Of a DNA stretch of 64,000 bases, positions 11,823-21,416 are shown in pieces. The position numbers and the translations under genes were made by a program. A model generated the notes under the pieces. The model was given only the letters and a program-made list of their open reading frames with translations. It was not told where the DNA came from and did not search any database. Source of the DNA: an uncultured Actinomycetes bacterium (GTDB lineage: Bacteria; Actinomycetota; Actinomycetes; Nanopelagicales; Nanopelagicaceae); assembly GCA_903827945.1 (NCBI GenBank), contig CAIKKN010000017.1, positions 1-64,000 of the forward strand. Direction: 5' to 3'. Numbering within the stretch: position 1 is the stretch's first letter; every line of letters starts with the position of its first letter.

Positions 11823-12714
11823 TTGAACTTCCACGCAAGCGAGAAATTCTTTGCAGGGCAGCGTCGTGCGATGGCGGCCTGTCCCCCAACGCGCCCTTCA
11901 GTAATTTCAAATTAAACCGAGCAAGGGTTAACCAAAATTTTCGTGGCTTCTTCAATCTAAGAAGTTCTCTTTCAGAATCCGTCAGAGTGATGACGGCAGC
12001 TTTCAAGAGAATGCGGTAAAAGAAAAGACTAACTTTTCCAAAGGGAGGCTTAAGTATGAAATCAACAACCTCCTTTGTGGTTGGCGAATACGAGAGTTCG
12101 GTCCGCATAAACAAGTTGATAGTCTCTTCCAATTCGGCAACCGACTTTGGTGCGTTTGTGAGTCCAAGTGGTTCAGCGCTCAGCCGCCATTGGCTGACAT
12201 AAGAGTCCGCCCCTTGATCAATTGGATAGCCACATGCTTGGTGTGCGAATAAGAATGACTCTGTGAATGCGCAATGAACCCACAACAAGAATTTTGGATC
12301 TCGGGCTTGGTAGGCGGACTCCGCTCCATCCTTCTTTACATATTGCCCGGCTACTCGCTTGTGCATTTCATTGACTCGATTGGCTTCACGAGCAATCGCT
12401 GCCTTAGATCCAAAGGTGGTGATCGTTAACCAGCGAGAAGTTCCTTCTAAGCGACCCAATAAATCAGTCTGATATCTCGAATGTGTAGCCACGCCGGCGA
12501 GCGCAGCTGGATGGGCTGCCTGTAGAAGGAGCGCCCTAATGCCTCCTATGAGCGTCGCCACACTTCCATGGACCTGCCAAACGGCGCTTTCTGGCCCAAA
12601 TAACCCCTCGTCGTCACCTTCTTCTATGTACTTAATCCAAGCAGGCCTGCCATCAGGCTCTCCGGAGACCATTTCTCGGAATCCATCGGCCACTCGGCCC
12701 ATGATGCGTTTCAT
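11818..12714 (-). CDS. DUF2236 / MpaB-like (latex-clearing-type) haem oxygenase
   Basis: The 298-residue protein matches the oxygenase MpaB / rubber oxygenase catalytic family by LLQAAHPAALAGVATHSRYQ (residues about 62-82), a following DLLGRLEGTSRW segment, WVHCAF and the mid-protein Phe/Leu-rich helices. Family members bind b-type haem through conserved His and oxidise hydrophobic substrates; the substrate here is unknown. I chose ATG 12714; GTG 12720 is also possible, as a -10-like TAATCT (12733-12728) would place the transcript start at about 12721. Its stop codon lies in the operator of the downstream LigB gene, so some co-transcription may occur. Confidence 0.82.
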   Translation of the reverse strand: MKRIMGRVADGFREMVSGEPDGRPAWIKYIEEGDDEGLFGPESAVWQVHGSVATLIGGIRALLLQAAHPAALAGVATHSRYQTDLLGRLEGTSRWLTITTFGSKAAIAREANRVNEMHKRVAGQYVKKDGAESAYQARDPKFLLWVHCAFTESFLFAHQACGYPIDQGADSYVSQWRLSAEPLGLTNAPKSVAELEETINLFMRTELSYSPTTKEVVDFILKPPFGKVSLFFYRILLKAAVITLTDSERELLRLKKPRKFWLTLARFNLKLLKGALGDRPPSHDAALQRISRLRGSSI

Positions 12715-12740
12715 AATCACCAGGCAAAGATTAGAGCCAT

Positions 12741-12795
12741 TTTCAGGTGGTCACTGCCTGAAAGTTCCTTTACGATAGCGAGCCTGCTCACAGGC
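12741..12795. promoter_or_regulatory. Inverted repeats upstream of the importer-2 operon
   Basis: TTTCAGG (12741-12747) and CCTGAAA (12757-12763) form an inverted repeat with a 9-base spacer. A second, smaller one, GCCTG-CTCA-CAGGC, lies at 12782-12795. A possible -10 TACGAT is at 12771-12776. The position, between divergent genes at 12714 and 12840, suits an operator, but no regulator can be assigned. Confidence 0.4.
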
Positions 12796-12839
12796 AGAAT
12801 TAACTTTTGATGAACGATGAGTGACGGATTGGGAGTGAG

Positions 12840-13805
12840 ATGTCAGAAGCGATCGCGACAAGCGAGGCGGCGATTGAAGGCCGCTCGCCCTCTCGCCTGG
12901 CTTGGGAACGACTGAAGCGCGACAAGACCGCTTGGGTTTCATTTCTTGTCGTCATGCTTTTCATCTTGCTAGCTGCAGCTTCCCCTCTTTTCCAGGCCAT
13001 TATGAAAACCACCCCGGATGCTTTCCATCCGGAAGCACTCGATGAGATGAAGGGCGCTCTTCCACTCGGCAAGCTCGGCGGCGTCAGTGGACACCATTGG
13101 TTTGGCGTGGAGCCACGTACCGGTCGAGATATTTTCCTACGTTTTGTTTTCGGGGCTCGTACCTCTTTATTAATCGCTTTGGCTGCCACCACTGTTGCAA
13201 CAATCATCGGCGTTCTTGCCGGATTGATTTCTGGATTTTTCGGTGGAAAAGTTGATCAGCTCATCTCTCGAATTTTAGAAATTGTTATGGCATTCCCTTC
13301 AATTCTTTTCGCACTCGCAATTACGCCAGTTCTTGAATCTGTATTGGAGAGCGCCGGAGTTCCGCAAGGAAATGCTGCACGTATCCCCGTCATGATTATT
13401 GTGATGGCAACTTTTGGTTGGCCATATATTGCGCGCATTGTTCGCGGGCAAGTAATTTCACTTCGAGAGCGTGAATTTGTTGAAGCCGCTCGGGCACTCG
13501 GCGCTAGTCGTATGCATCTTGTTTTTAAGCAAATCTTGCCAAATCTTTGGGCGCCAATTCTTGTAACCGTTGCCCTTAACATTCCATCTTTCATCACAAC
13601 CGAAGCTGCGTTGACCTTCTTAGGTGCTGGAGTTATTGAACCTGCATCTGACTGGGGCGCAATGTTGCTCCAATCCGTTCCGTTTTATGGTGTAGATCCC
13701 CTCTACACATTTATCCCAGGAATCGGATTGTTCCTTCTAGTATTGGGCTTCAACCTCTTTGGAGACAGCGTACGTGATGCGCTTGATCCGAAGAGTGCTC
13801 GATGA
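12840..13805 (+). CDS. ABC importer permease, OppC/DppC type (importer 2)
   Basis: A 321-residue permease with an N-terminal cytoplasmic segment, a first helix (AWVSFLVVMLFILLAAASPL) and the BPD_transp_1 core. The ATPase-contacting loop reads EFVEAARALGASRMHLVFK followed by QILPNLWAP. It is the first gene of an operon with the unusual order C-A-B-D-F. GGGAG lies 6 bases before the ATG. With the OppB-type protein at 15710-16699 it should form the transmembrane channel. Confidence 0.93.
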   Translation: MSEAIATSEAAIEGRSPSRLAWERLKRDKTAWVSFLVVMLFILLAAASPLFQAIMKTTPDAFHPEALDEMKGALPLGKLGGVSGHHWFGVEPRTGRDIFLRFVFGARTSLLIALAATTVATIIGVLAGLISGFFGGKVDQLISRILEIVMAFPSILFALAITPVLESVLESAGVPQGNAARIPVMIIVMATFGWPYIARIVRGQVISLREREFVEAARALGASRMHLVFKQILPNLWAPILVTVALNIPSFITTEAALTFLGAGVIEPASDWGAMLLQSVPFYGVDPLYTFIPGIGLFLLVLGFNLFGDSVRDALDPKSAR

Positions 13806-13887
13806 TCACATCACGTGAAATAAAGGCAAGACAACTTAATAACCCTCATATGAGAAAAAACCCTCACAGAAAAGGAAAAAAGCCTAG

Positions 13888-15606
13888 ATGAAACTTCATC
13901 GCAAAGCTGGACTCGTAGCTGCCGTCGCTGCACTTGCAGCAACCGCTCTCTACTCAGTCCCATCCGCAAATGCTGCAAGCACTTCATGGAATGGACCAGC
14001 TCCAACCGTGGCAGGCGCAGTTTCAGGCGGAACACTTAATATCCTAAATCAGGGCGATTTCGAGCACGTTGATCCAGCTCGTAACTACGTCGGTGGAACT
14101 CTAGATTTCTACCGCTTCTTTATTCGCACACTGACTCAGTACCGCACCGTTAATGGAAAGACAGAACTCATTCCTGACTTGGCTTCAGATCTTGGTACAA
14201 CAAAGGATGGCGGCCTTAACTGGACCTTCAAACTTCGTACCGGAATCAAGTATGAAGATGGAACAACTGCAACTTGTGCAGACATGAAGTATGGCGTTGA
14301 GCGCACATACAACGATGATGTTCTAGATGGCGGAACAACGTATGCACATGACTTCTTGGCAAACCCAACAGGTTATGCAGGACCATACACAACCCCAACT
14401 AAGGACCTCACATCTGTGACTTGTTCTGGAGATTCAATCTCGTTCAAGCTTGCACAAAAGGTTCCTTACTTCCCATACGTAACTACTTTTGGAGCTTTCT
14501 CTCCTATTCCAGTAGCGAAAGATACAAAGCAGAACTACGACTTGCACCCAATGTCAACCGGACCATACAAGATTGAATCGTATGACCGTGGCAAGCAAAT
14601 GACTTTGGTTCGCAACTCATATTGGGATCCAAAGACAGATCCACTACGCCATGACTTCCCAGACACGATCAAGGTGAAGTTCGGTTTTGAACAGAACGCT
14701 CTTGAGCAGCAACTTATTGCTGACTCTGGTGATGCCAAGACAGGAATCTCACTTGATACAAATGTGATTACAAATATTGGTAGCGTTGTTGGTAACTCAA
14801 AGTATGCTGATCGATTCTTCGGATTCAACTCACCATATGCTCGTTACCTAGCAATCAACATGGACAAGGTAAAGAACTCAAACGTACGCAAAGCAATTCA
14901 ATGTGCGATTGACCTCAAGACTGTTCTATTAGCTGCAGGTGGCTCAGCCGCTGGCGTCTATGCGAACTCTTTGATTCCTTCAAACGTTGATCCTGCATAC
15001 CGCAACTTCCCAGTTTGTGGCCGCGATGTTCACACAACACCAGGTGCTCAGGTTGCAGCAGCGAAGAAACTTCTCGTTGGAGCAACAAAGGCGCAGAAGA
15101 ATCTGATCCTTGCTTACCGCGATAAGGGTGTAGAGCCACAACGTGCAGCAGCAGAACAAGCTGCTTTGCAGGCTGTTGGATTCAAGGTAACAATGCAGAA
15201 GCTTCCACGTGCTGGTTATTACACAGCAGTTGGCAAGCGCGGCGGTGCTAACGAGCCTGATGTTGTTCAAACATCATGGGGATTTGACTGGCCAGCAGCA
15301 TCAGGAATTGTTTACGCACTTCTTGATGGACGCACAATGACCAAGGAAGATTCACACTCAAACTACTCACGTCAAAACGTTCCTGGAATCCAGGCAATGT
15401 TCCGTTTGGCTGATAAGACAGTTGCAACTGATGCACAAGAGAAGCTTCTTGGCGACATCGAGCAGAAGTTGATTCAGGACTACGCAGCTGTCGTACCTAC
15501 ATACATCGAAACCTCTAACTTCATTGTTGGTTCAGGTCTTGGTGGAGTACAGGCTGATGGTGGTTACGGAACAATCTCACCAATTAACGCATACGTTAAG
15601 AAGTAA
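13888..15606 (+). CDS. Solute-binding protein of importer 2 (SBP family 5)
   Basis: The 572-residue exported protein has a signal peptide of about 30 residues (cleavage after ANA) and no lipobox. It carries family-5 features: GGTLNILNQGDFEHVDPA at the start of the mature chain and WTFKLRTGIKYEDGT near residue 115. Related proteins bind oligopeptides, dipeptides or sugar-like solutes. AAAGGAAAA precedes the ATG. Its sequence clearly differs from the importer-1 binding protein, so the two systems are probably not redundant. Confidence 0.93.
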   Translation: MKLHRKAGLVAAVAALAATALYSVPSANAASTSWNGPAPTVAGAVSGGTLNILNQGDFEHVDPARNYVGGTLDFYRFFIRTLTQYRTVNGKTELIPDLASDLGTTKDGGLNWTFKLRTGIKYEDGTTATCADMKYGVERTYNDDVLDGGTTYAHDFLANPTGYAGPYTTPTKDLTSVTCSGDSISFKLAQKVPYFPYVTTFGAFSPIPVAKDTKQNYDLHPMSTGPYKIESYDRGKQMTLVRNSYWDPKTDPLRHDFPDTIKVKFGFEQNALEQQLIADSGDAKTGISLDTNVITNIGSVVGNSKYADRFFGFNSPYARYLAINMDKVKNSNVRKAIQCAIDLKTVLLAAGGSAAGVYANSLIPSNVDPAYRNFPVCGRDVHTTPGAQVAAAKKLLVGATKAQKNLILAYRDKGVEPQRAAAEQAALQAVGFKVTMQKLPRAGYYTAVGKRGGANEPDVVQTSWGFDWPAASGIVYALLDGRTMTKEDSHSNYSRQNVPGIQAMFRLADKTVATDAQEKLLGDIEQKLIQDYAAVVPTYIETSNFIVGSGLGGVQADGGYGTISPINAYVKK

Positions 15607-15638
15607 GAAGAAGCACCACAAATAAATAAGTAAGTCAG

Positions 15639-15666
15639 ATCCGGTGGTGGGTGACCACCACCGGAT
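15639..15666 (+). promoter_or_regulatory. Strong hairpin between binding-protein and permease genes
   Basis: A perfect 12-bp stem, ATCCGGTGGTGG (15639-15650) with CCACCACCGGAT (15655-15666), closes on a GTGA tetraloop and is followed by TTCTTAAG rather than a long T run. It lies 32 bases after the binding-protein stop and 43 before the next start. It likely stabilises the upstream message or acts as a partial terminator so that binding protein exceeds permease. Confidence 0.75.
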
Positions 15667-15709
15667 TTCTTAAGTCGCTAGAAATGACCAGAATGTTTGA
15701 AGGAGAGCC

Positions 15710-16699
15710 ATGAGATACCTAGTTCGCCGCCTTGTAGGTGGTGGAATTGTGCTGACTATCGTCAGTGCAGTTGTCTTTGGTATTTTCTATATCCTCCCAG
15801 CTGATCCAGCGCGCCTTGCATGCGGCAAATCATGCACACCGGAATTGATGGCGAAGATTCGCCACACACTTGAAATTGATCAACCAATCGCAGTTCAATA
15901 CGAGCGTTTTGTTAAAGGTATTTTTGTTGGACGCGATTATCTAAAAGGAACTACTGCGCAAATTCACTGCCCAGGCCCTTGCCTTGGATATTCATATCAA
16001 ACTGATGAGCCAGTTACATTCCTAATTCGAGATCGCTTGCCCGCGACCCTTTCAGTTGCATTCGGTGCATCCATATTGTGGTTGCTAGTCGGGCTCCTCA
16101 CGGGAATTGTTTCGGCGCTGCGCCGAGGAACGTGGATTGATAAGGCTGCCCAAGCATTCGCATTAGGTGGAGCGTCGCTGCAAATTTATTTCGTCGGACT
16201 TGTTTTGCAATTTATTTTTGTGGACAAACTTCAGATAATGCATTCACCAGGTTATGTTTCGCCCTTTCAAAATCCTAAAGAGTGGTTCTTGGAGATGCTT
16301 CTCCCTTGGATAACACTTGCCTTTTTACTTTCTGCTATTTATGCAAGATTGACTCGCGCTGGAATGCTTGAAATTATGAGCGAGGATTACATTCGCACTG
16401 CCCGTGCGAAAGGACTTAAAAAGACAACCGTCAACTTAAAACACGTTTTGCGAGCTGCAATAACTCCGATTGTTACCGTCTTTGGACTTGACCTCGGCCA
16501 ATTGCTTGGCGGAGCTGTTATTACCGAGTACGTCTTTAATATTCCTGGGCTTGGTCGCCTAGCGACGGACGCGGTCTCCAACGTGGATCTACCGGTTATT
16601 GTGGGAACAGTTATGTTCGCTGCATTCTTTATTGTTGTTGCAAATATTGCGGTCGATTTGCTCTACAGCCGCCTAGATCCAAAGGTGCGCATGCGATGA
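15710..16699 (+). CDS. ABC importer permease, OppB/DppB type (importer 2)
   Basis: The 329-residue permease has normal OppB length: an N-terminal helix starting MRYLVRRLVGGGIVL, the core helices and the EAA loop EDYIRTARAKGLKKTTV, ending [14 protein letters not shown]. An external segment of the first loop carries Cys residues (CGKSC, then CPGPC), which could form disulfides outside the membrane. A strong GGAGAG site precedes the ATG. The stop overlaps the next start by four bases (ATGA). Confidence 0.94.
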   Translation: MRYLVRRLVGGGIVLTIVSAVVFGIFYILPADPARLACGKSCTPELMAKIRHTLEIDQPIAVQYERFVKGIFVGRDYLKGTTAQIHCPGPCLGYSYQTDEPVTFLIRDRLPATLSVAFGASILWLLVGLLTGIVSALRRGTWIDKAAQAFALGGASLQIYFVGLVLQFIFVDKLQIMHSPGYVSPFQNPKEWFLEMLLPWITLAFLLSAIYARLTRAGMLEIMSEDYIRTARAKGLKKTTVNLKHVLRAAITPIVTVFGLDLGQLLGGAVITEYVFNIPGLGRLATDAVSNVDLPVIVGTVMFAAFFIVVANIAVDLLYSRLDPKVRMR

Positions 16700-17721
16700 C
16701 CACTCCCTTCTTGCAAGTTAAAGATCTTAAGGTTCATTTCCCGACAGATGATGGTTTGGTCCGAGCTGTAGATGGACTTAGCTTCTCAGTTGAAAAGGGT
16801 AAGACCCTTGGAATTGTTGGCGAATCTGGCTCTGGAAAATCGGTCACAAGCCTTGCAGTGATGGGCCTGCATAAAGAGACTCGCGCGCAAGTAAGTGGTG
16901 AAATTCTAATTGACGGAATTGATGTCGTCTCGGCTTCTGAAGATGACGTCCGCAAACTTCGCGGTAAGAGCATGGCGATGATTTTCCAAGACGCACTTGC
17001 TGCGCTTCATCCTTACTACAAGGTTGGCTCTCAAATTGCTGAGGCATATAGAGTTCACAACGATGTCTCAAAAAAGGTTGCAAACGACCGTGCAATTGAA
17101 TTACTTGATCGAGTAGGTATACCTGATCCGGTAAAACGTGCTGAGTCCTACCCTCACCAGTTCTCTGGCGGAATGCGCCAACGCGCAATGATTGCAATGG
17201 CACTGTCATGTAATCCATCACTCTTGATTGCCGATGAGCCTACAACTGCTCTAGATGTAACAGTCCAAGCTCAAATTTTGGATTTACTTCGAGATTTGCA
17301 GAAAGAGTTTGGCTCGGCGATTATTTTGATTACTCACGATCTTGGAGTAGTCGCAGAAATCGCAGATGAGATTCTTCTTATGTATGCAGGTCGTGGCATT
17401 GAACGCGGAACAACTAGAGATTTATTGAAGAATCCACAACACCCTTATGCATGGGGACTTCTCTCTTCGATTCCTCGCCTCGACGGGGATCCCACTGTGA
17501 AGCTACCTTTTATCGAAGGCACTCCTCCATCACTCATTCGCCCACCAACGGGATGTTCATTCAACCCACGTTGTAAATATGTAGACCGTGTCGGTGGCGC
17601 GTGCACCGTTCAGATGCCAGAATTAATTTCTGTTTCCGGTTCGGCTCACGAGGTCCGATGCCATCTAGACCACAACAATCGCGTTGAGATTTTCAACTCT
17701 GAAGTCAGGCCTTTCCTATGA
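16696..17721 (+). CDS. ABC importer ATPase, OppD/DppD type (importer 2)
   Basis: A 341-residue ATPase with Walker [10 protein letters not shown], signature [11 protein letters not shown], Walker [11 protein letters not shown] and H-loop [12 protein letters not shown]. The C-terminal oligopeptide-transporter extension includes [22 protein letters not shown], with Cys residues known in DppD/DppF homologues to hold an iron-sulfur cluster in some cases. It overlaps both neighbours by 4 bases, so the operon is translationally coupled. Confidence 0.95.
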   Translation: MTTPFLQVKDLKVHFPTDDGLVRAVDGLSFSVEKGKTLGIVGESGSGKSVTSLAVMGLHKETRAQVSGEILIDGIDVVSASEDDVRKLRGKSMAMIFQDALAALHPYYKVGSQIAEAYRVHNDVSKKVANDRAIELLDRVGIPDPVKRAESYPHQFSGGMRQRAMIAMALSCNPSLLIADEPTTALDVTVQAQILDLLRDLQKEFGSAIILITHDLGVVAEIADEILLMYAGRGIERGTTRDLLKNPQHPYAWGLLSSIPRLDGDPTVKLPFIEGTPPSLIRPPTGCSFNPRCKYVDRVGGACTVQMPELISVSGSAHEVRCHLDHNNRVEIFNSEVRPFL

Positions 17722-18692
17722 CAAAACCACTTCTCAAAGTAACTGGGCTAACAAAACATTTCCCAACTGAAAAGACTGGACCTTTCACGGCAGGTCCCGT
17801 TGTTCAGGCAGTAGATAACATTTCTTTTGAACTCGGGCAAGGAGAAGCGCTCGGGCTGGTCGGTGAATCTGGTTGCGGAAAATCAACTACTGGTCGCCTG
17901 ATTACTCGTTTGATAGAACCGACTGCAGGATCAATCGAATTTGAAGGCCAAGATATTTCAAAGCTTTCTTCTGGTGAACTTCGTCCAATCCGCACTCATC
18001 TACAAATGATTTTCCAGGACCCTTATGCATCGCTAAATCCTCGTCACACGGTTGGAACTATTGTCGGTACGAGTTTTGCAATTAACAAGATCAAGCCAGA
18101 GGGTGGCGTCAAGAAAGCAGTTCAGGAACTCCTTGAAATTGTTGGATTGAATCCCGAGCATTACAACCGTTATCCGCATGAATTTTCTGGTGGGCAACGT
18201 CAACGTATTGGTATCGCTCGCGCACTTGCGGTAAGGCCCAAGCTGATTGTGGCTGATGAACCAGTTTCCGCTTTGGACGTTTCGATTCAAGCCCAAATCA
18301 TTAACCTGCTTCAGGACTTGCAGCGAGAATTTTCCCTTGCATTCGTATTTATTGCCCACGATCTTGCTGTAGTCCGCCACTTCTCTCAAAGAGTTGCAGT
18401 GATGTACCTTGGAAAGATTGTTGAAGTTGCAGATCGAGACACTTTGTACTCACATCCAAGACACCCGTACACAAAGGCGCTTCTTTCTGCTGTACCTGAT
18501 GCAGATCCAGATGCAATTGGTGCACGTGAGCGAATTCGCTTAACCGGCGATGTTCCAAATCCAATTAACCCGCCATCAGGCTGCCGATTCCGAAACCGCT
18601 GCTGGAAGGCTCAAGATATTTGTGCTTCCCAAGAGCCGCTGCTTGTACAACTTGGCGCAACATCTGTTGCGTGCCACTTTCCAGAGAACTAG
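17718..18692 (+). CDS. ABC importer ATPase, OppF/DppF type (importer 2)
   Basis: A 324-residue ATPase partner of the preceding OppD-type protein: Walker A GESGCGKST, signature FSGGQRQRIGIARAL, Walker B ADEPVSALDV, H-loop AHDLAVVRHFSQ and the C-terminal PPSGCRFRNRCWKAQDIC extension. Two different nucleotide-binding subunits are the rule for this family. It is the last transport gene of the operon; the PLP-enzyme gene begins 18 bases later. Confidence 0.95.
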   Translation: MTKPLLKVTGLTKHFPTEKTGPFTAGPVVQAVDNISFELGQGEALGLVGESGCGKSTTGRLITRLIEPTAGSIEFEGQDISKLSSGELRPIRTHLQMIFQDPYASLNPRHTVGTIVGTSFAINKIKPEGGVKKAVQELLEIVGLNPEHYNRYPHEFSGGQRQRIGIARALAVRPKLIVADEPVSALDVSIQAQIINLLQDLQREFSLAFVFIAHDLAVVRHFSQRVAVMYLGKIVEVADRDTLYSHPRHPYTKALLSAVPDADPDAIGARERIRLTGDVPNPINPPSGCRFRNRCWKAQDICASQEPLLVQLGATSVACHFPEN

Positions 18693-18710
18693 AAACTAGG
18701 TACACCGAGG

Positions 18711-20141
18711 ATGAGCGAGCTTCGAAACAACGCTCCCCTGCTTGACGCATACCTTTCTTATTTTGAAGAACACCACATTTCCTTCACCATTCCTGGACAC
18801 AAACACAAAGCTTCTTTACTAGATGAAGGTTTGGGAAGAGTTGTGGATTCAGATTTGCCGCTATTTGGTGGACTCGATGAAATCAAATTAACTCACAACG
18901 TGCTTGATAAAGCCGAAAAACTTGCGGCCAAACTTTGGGGAGCGCAGTGGGCAAAATTCTCAACAGGTGGTTCAACCCACGCTAATCAAGCAATTGTGCT
19001 TGCTCTTGGTAAGCCTGGAGATAAAGTCGCAATATCAAGAACTGCACATCGCTCAGTTCTCAGTGCGCTGGTATTAAGTGGCCTTGAACCTATTTGGATC
19101 TTTCCTGAAATCGATGAGGCAACCGGCGTCCCAGTTGGAATACCGCTAAGTGAGATTGAACGAGTATGCGAACTAAATCCAGTAGCAATACTCCTTACAG
19201 AGCCCGGTTATCTTGGCACCCTCTCCGACCTCTCCCCGATTATTGAGAAAGCCCATTCAAAGAATATTGCGGTTGTGATTGATGCAGCATGGGGTGCTCA
19301 TTTTGGATTCCACAGCGCGATTCCGGCTCATGCAATTTCACTTGGCGCCGACGCTCTTATTACAAGTGTTCATAAGAACTTGCCTGGTTATAGCGCAGCG
19401 GCCCTTTTACTCGTTCAAGGGTCGCTTATTAATCGCGAGCGTTTGAATCAAAGTTTCGAGACAACTCATACAACATCTCCTGCAGGCGCCCCGCTTGCCT
19501 CCATCGATGGTTCTCGCGCATTGCTTGAAGCCAGAGGCGCCGAACTGATCAAAGAGCTTCTCCATAACGTAGCAACGTTTAAGTCTCACATTGAATCTTC
19601 ACTCGATAAGAAAGTATTTCTGTCGCCAGAAGATTTCAAGCCCGGCCGCTTTGATCCAACAAAAATTGTTCTGCAAACTGCCGGAATTGGCCTTTCTGGA
19701 GTCGAACTTGAAACTGAAATTCGCAAAGATGGAATTCGAGTCGAGATGGCCGATCGCGATACCGTCGTATTTCTAGCAACTCTGGCCGATACTCATAAAG
19801 ATTTTCTCGAGCTTACAAAGGTTCTCAATGATGCGCTTCTGAAGCTAAGAAGCGACCCTCGCCCAGTTAAGACATCACTGAGTTGGTCAGTTAAACCTGA
19901 ACAAGTAATTACACCTCGGGAAGCCTATTTTGCAGATACGGAATTGATTGGACGAAGCGAAGCTGCCGGAAGAATAAGCGCAGATTTGATTGCTCCATAT
20001 CCACCTGGAGTCGCGGTCTTAGCCCCAGGTGAAAAAATTACCGAAACAATCCTTGCTGGATTAATTGCAACCCAGGCCGATGGCGTGCGAATTGCTTATG
20101 CGACAGATCCTTCGCTTCAAAATTTCCGCGTTGTGAAATAA
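18711..20141 (+). CDS. Orn/Lys/Arg decarboxylase-family PLP enzyme
   Basis: The 476-residue protein follows the prokaryotic fold-type I Orn/Lys/Arg decarboxylase pattern: SFTIPGHKHK near the N-terminus, STGGSTHANQA for cofactor phosphate, VVIDAAWGAHFGFH with the PLP-ring Asp, and TSVHKNLPG with the Schiff-base Lys. At this length it resembles the shorter YaaO/SpeA-like Gram-positive enzymes, which decarboxylate arginine or lysine, rather than the >700-residue inducible enzymes. The substrate cannot be decided by eye. It lies just after the importer-2 operon with a GAGG site, so amino acids released from imported peptides could be its substrate; that link is inference. Confidence 0.85.
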   Translation: MSELRNNAPLLDAYLSYFEEHHISFTIPGHKHKASLLDEGLGRVVDSDLPLFGGLDEIKLTHNVLDKAEKLAAKLWGAQWAKFSTGGSTHANQAIVLALGKPGDKVAISRTAHRSVLSALVLSGLEPIWIFPEIDEATGVPVGIPLSEIERVCELNPVAILLTEPGYLGTLSDLSPIIEKAHSKNIAVVIDAAWGAHFGFHSAIPAHAISLGADALITSVHKNLPGYSAAALLLVQGSLINRERLNQSFETTHTTSPAGAPLASIDGSRALLEARGAELIKELLHNVATFKSHIESSLDKKVFLSPEDFKPGRFDPTKIVLQTAGIGLSGVELETEIRKDGIRVEMADRDTVVFLATLADTHKDFLELTKVLNDALLKLRSDPRPVKTSLSWSVKPEQVITPREAYFADTELIGRSEAAGRISADLIAPYPPGVAVLAPGEKITETILAGLIATQADGVRIAYATDPSLQNFRVVK

Positions 20142-20144
20142 GCC

Positions 20145-20606
20145 TTATTTGCCTAAAGCTTTAAGGATTTGTTGTCCATGGTCTACTGGATGGTTTGTAT
20201 AACCCTTGACCCACTTCTCAATAGTGAAGTGGCCCGACTCAGTGTGCTCGCCAAAATTCTGCAACTGTTCTTGAGTTAAACGGCGCAGAATCATTAGCGA
20301 TCCAGCGCGGACTGCGCGAAATACGTTCAGAGAAATTTCTATCGGAAGTTCCTTGTAACCCAACGTCGCGCTCTCAGCCCAGGCTCCTTCGTCATATCCT
20401 TGAATAACTGAACCAGGTTCAGCCACGAGGCGACGAAGACGTGCATAAGACTGCGCTTCACTATCTGCAAGGTGGTGGACCACTTGTCTTGGAGTCCAAC
20501 CCTCTCCATCGCTCTTGTCGAGGTCACCCTCTTGAAGGCCAGCAACAATTTTTAGAAATTCATTCGTAGCGTTTTCATACTCTGAAGCAATCGATGCAAT
20601 AGTCAT
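20145..20606 (-). CDS. DinB-family (DinB/YfiT-like) four-helix metal-binding protein
   Basis: The 153-residue helical protein has the DinB_2 His pattern: VVHHLADSEA (residues about 43-52) and a C-terminal HPVDHGQQIL, which together give a three-His metal site. Family members include thiol transferases that use bacillithiol or mycothiol, and many of unknown role. Convergent with the PLP enzyme: only 3 bases separate the two stop codons, both inside a small AAATAAG/CTTATTT palindrome (20136-20150). The ATG at 20606 is the only sensible start. Confidence 0.82.
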   Translation of the reverse strand: MTIASIASEYENATNEFLKIVAGLQEGDLDKSDGEGWTPRQVVHHLADSEAQSYARLRRLVAEPGSVIQGYDEGAWAESATLGYKELPIEISLNVFRAVRAGSLMILRRLTQEQLQNFGEHTESGHFTIEKWVKGYTNHPVDHGQQILKALGK

Positions 20607-20629
20607 CCCAAGAGTCTACTTATAAATAC

Positions 20630-21415
20630 CTAGGAAACTGCAACTCCTGTTAAGTCGTGTAGCGCTGAATAAACAGCGTCGGCCGACCAGGAAGGTTCCT
20701 GAGGTTTTGCAAGATTTCCTAGCCCATCTTCACTCAGAAAAGCTTTTAATTTCTCCGGAATCGTAGCTTTCCCAGGATTAGGATTACCTAGATCCAACCA
20801 TTTCCAATGAGAATCCGGGCCAATAACAATCACAAGATCCGGATGGCTCATATCGTAAGCGCCAGGTTTGCCTGTCTGCCAATCAACTGGAAGCATGGCT
20901 TTATCCTTCGCAGTGAATTCCATTCTCGTAGCGGGAGCTCCAAAATATTTCCATAACTTCTCTAGATTAGAAGATGTTCCCGAGGCGAGCGAAAATGTAT
21001 TGTCGTTGTAAAGCGCGTAATAAGCCGACAGGCGTGAGGAAATATCTCTCTGCCCATCAACTGAAATCTCAAGAACCTTTACTTTATCTTTCAAGGTAGA
21101 AGATGAAACCGCGTCCCCAATGCTCCGCATGGTCGCTGTCGTCATTGGACAAATTTCTTGGCATGAGGTCAGAAAGTTAGAAACGACAACGTATTGACCT
21201 TTCAAATCTCCGAGTGTGAAGGCTTTCCCTGTTTGATCAAATAAAGGCGCGGATAAAACATCTGCGGGAATAACCTGATCCAGATATGACCCACCTCCAC
21301 GCGCTGCCTCGCCGGCGACTGGTTTTGTCAACGTGGTGTCATGTTTCATTTCAGAGCCACACCCGGTCAAGAGGAGAGCGCTAATAGAAATGATTGCGAG
21401 TGAACGAATTTTCAT
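20630..21415 (-). CDS. Sco1/SenC-family copper-metallochaperone lipoprotein
   Basis: The 261-residue protein has a lipoprotein signal ending LLTGC (lipid-anchored Cys19). A thioredoxin-like domain follows with the SCO copper motif C85-x3-C89 (TSCQEICP) and the distal ligand His191 in DMSHPDLVIVIG. SCO proteins deliver copper to the CuA site of cytochrome oxidase, or serve as thiol reductases for it. It is the third gene in a minus-strand copper group, after YcnI and CopC; only 1 base separates it from the CopC-like gene. No oxidase subunit gene is in the window. Confidence 0.92.
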   Translation of the reverse strand: MKIRSLAIISISALLLTGCGSEMKHDTTLTKPVAGEAARGGGSYLDQVIPADVLSAPLFDQTGKAFTLGDLKGQYVVVSNFLTSCQEICPMTTATMRSIGDAVSSSTLKDKVKVLEISVDGQRDISSRLSAYYALYNDNTFSLASGTSSNLEKLWKYFGAPATRMEFTAKDKAMLPVDWQTGKPGAYDMSHPDLVIVIGPDSHWKWLDLGNPNPGKATIPEKLKAFLSEDGLGNLAKPQEPSWSADAVYSALHDLTGVAVS

Positions 21416-21416
21416 T

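Noticed and set aside
20136-20150. AAATAAG/CTTATTT palindrome holding both convergent stop codons
   Set aside because: The AT-only 7-bp stem with a 1-base centre cannot fold as a terminator; it follows from two TAA stops facing each other.
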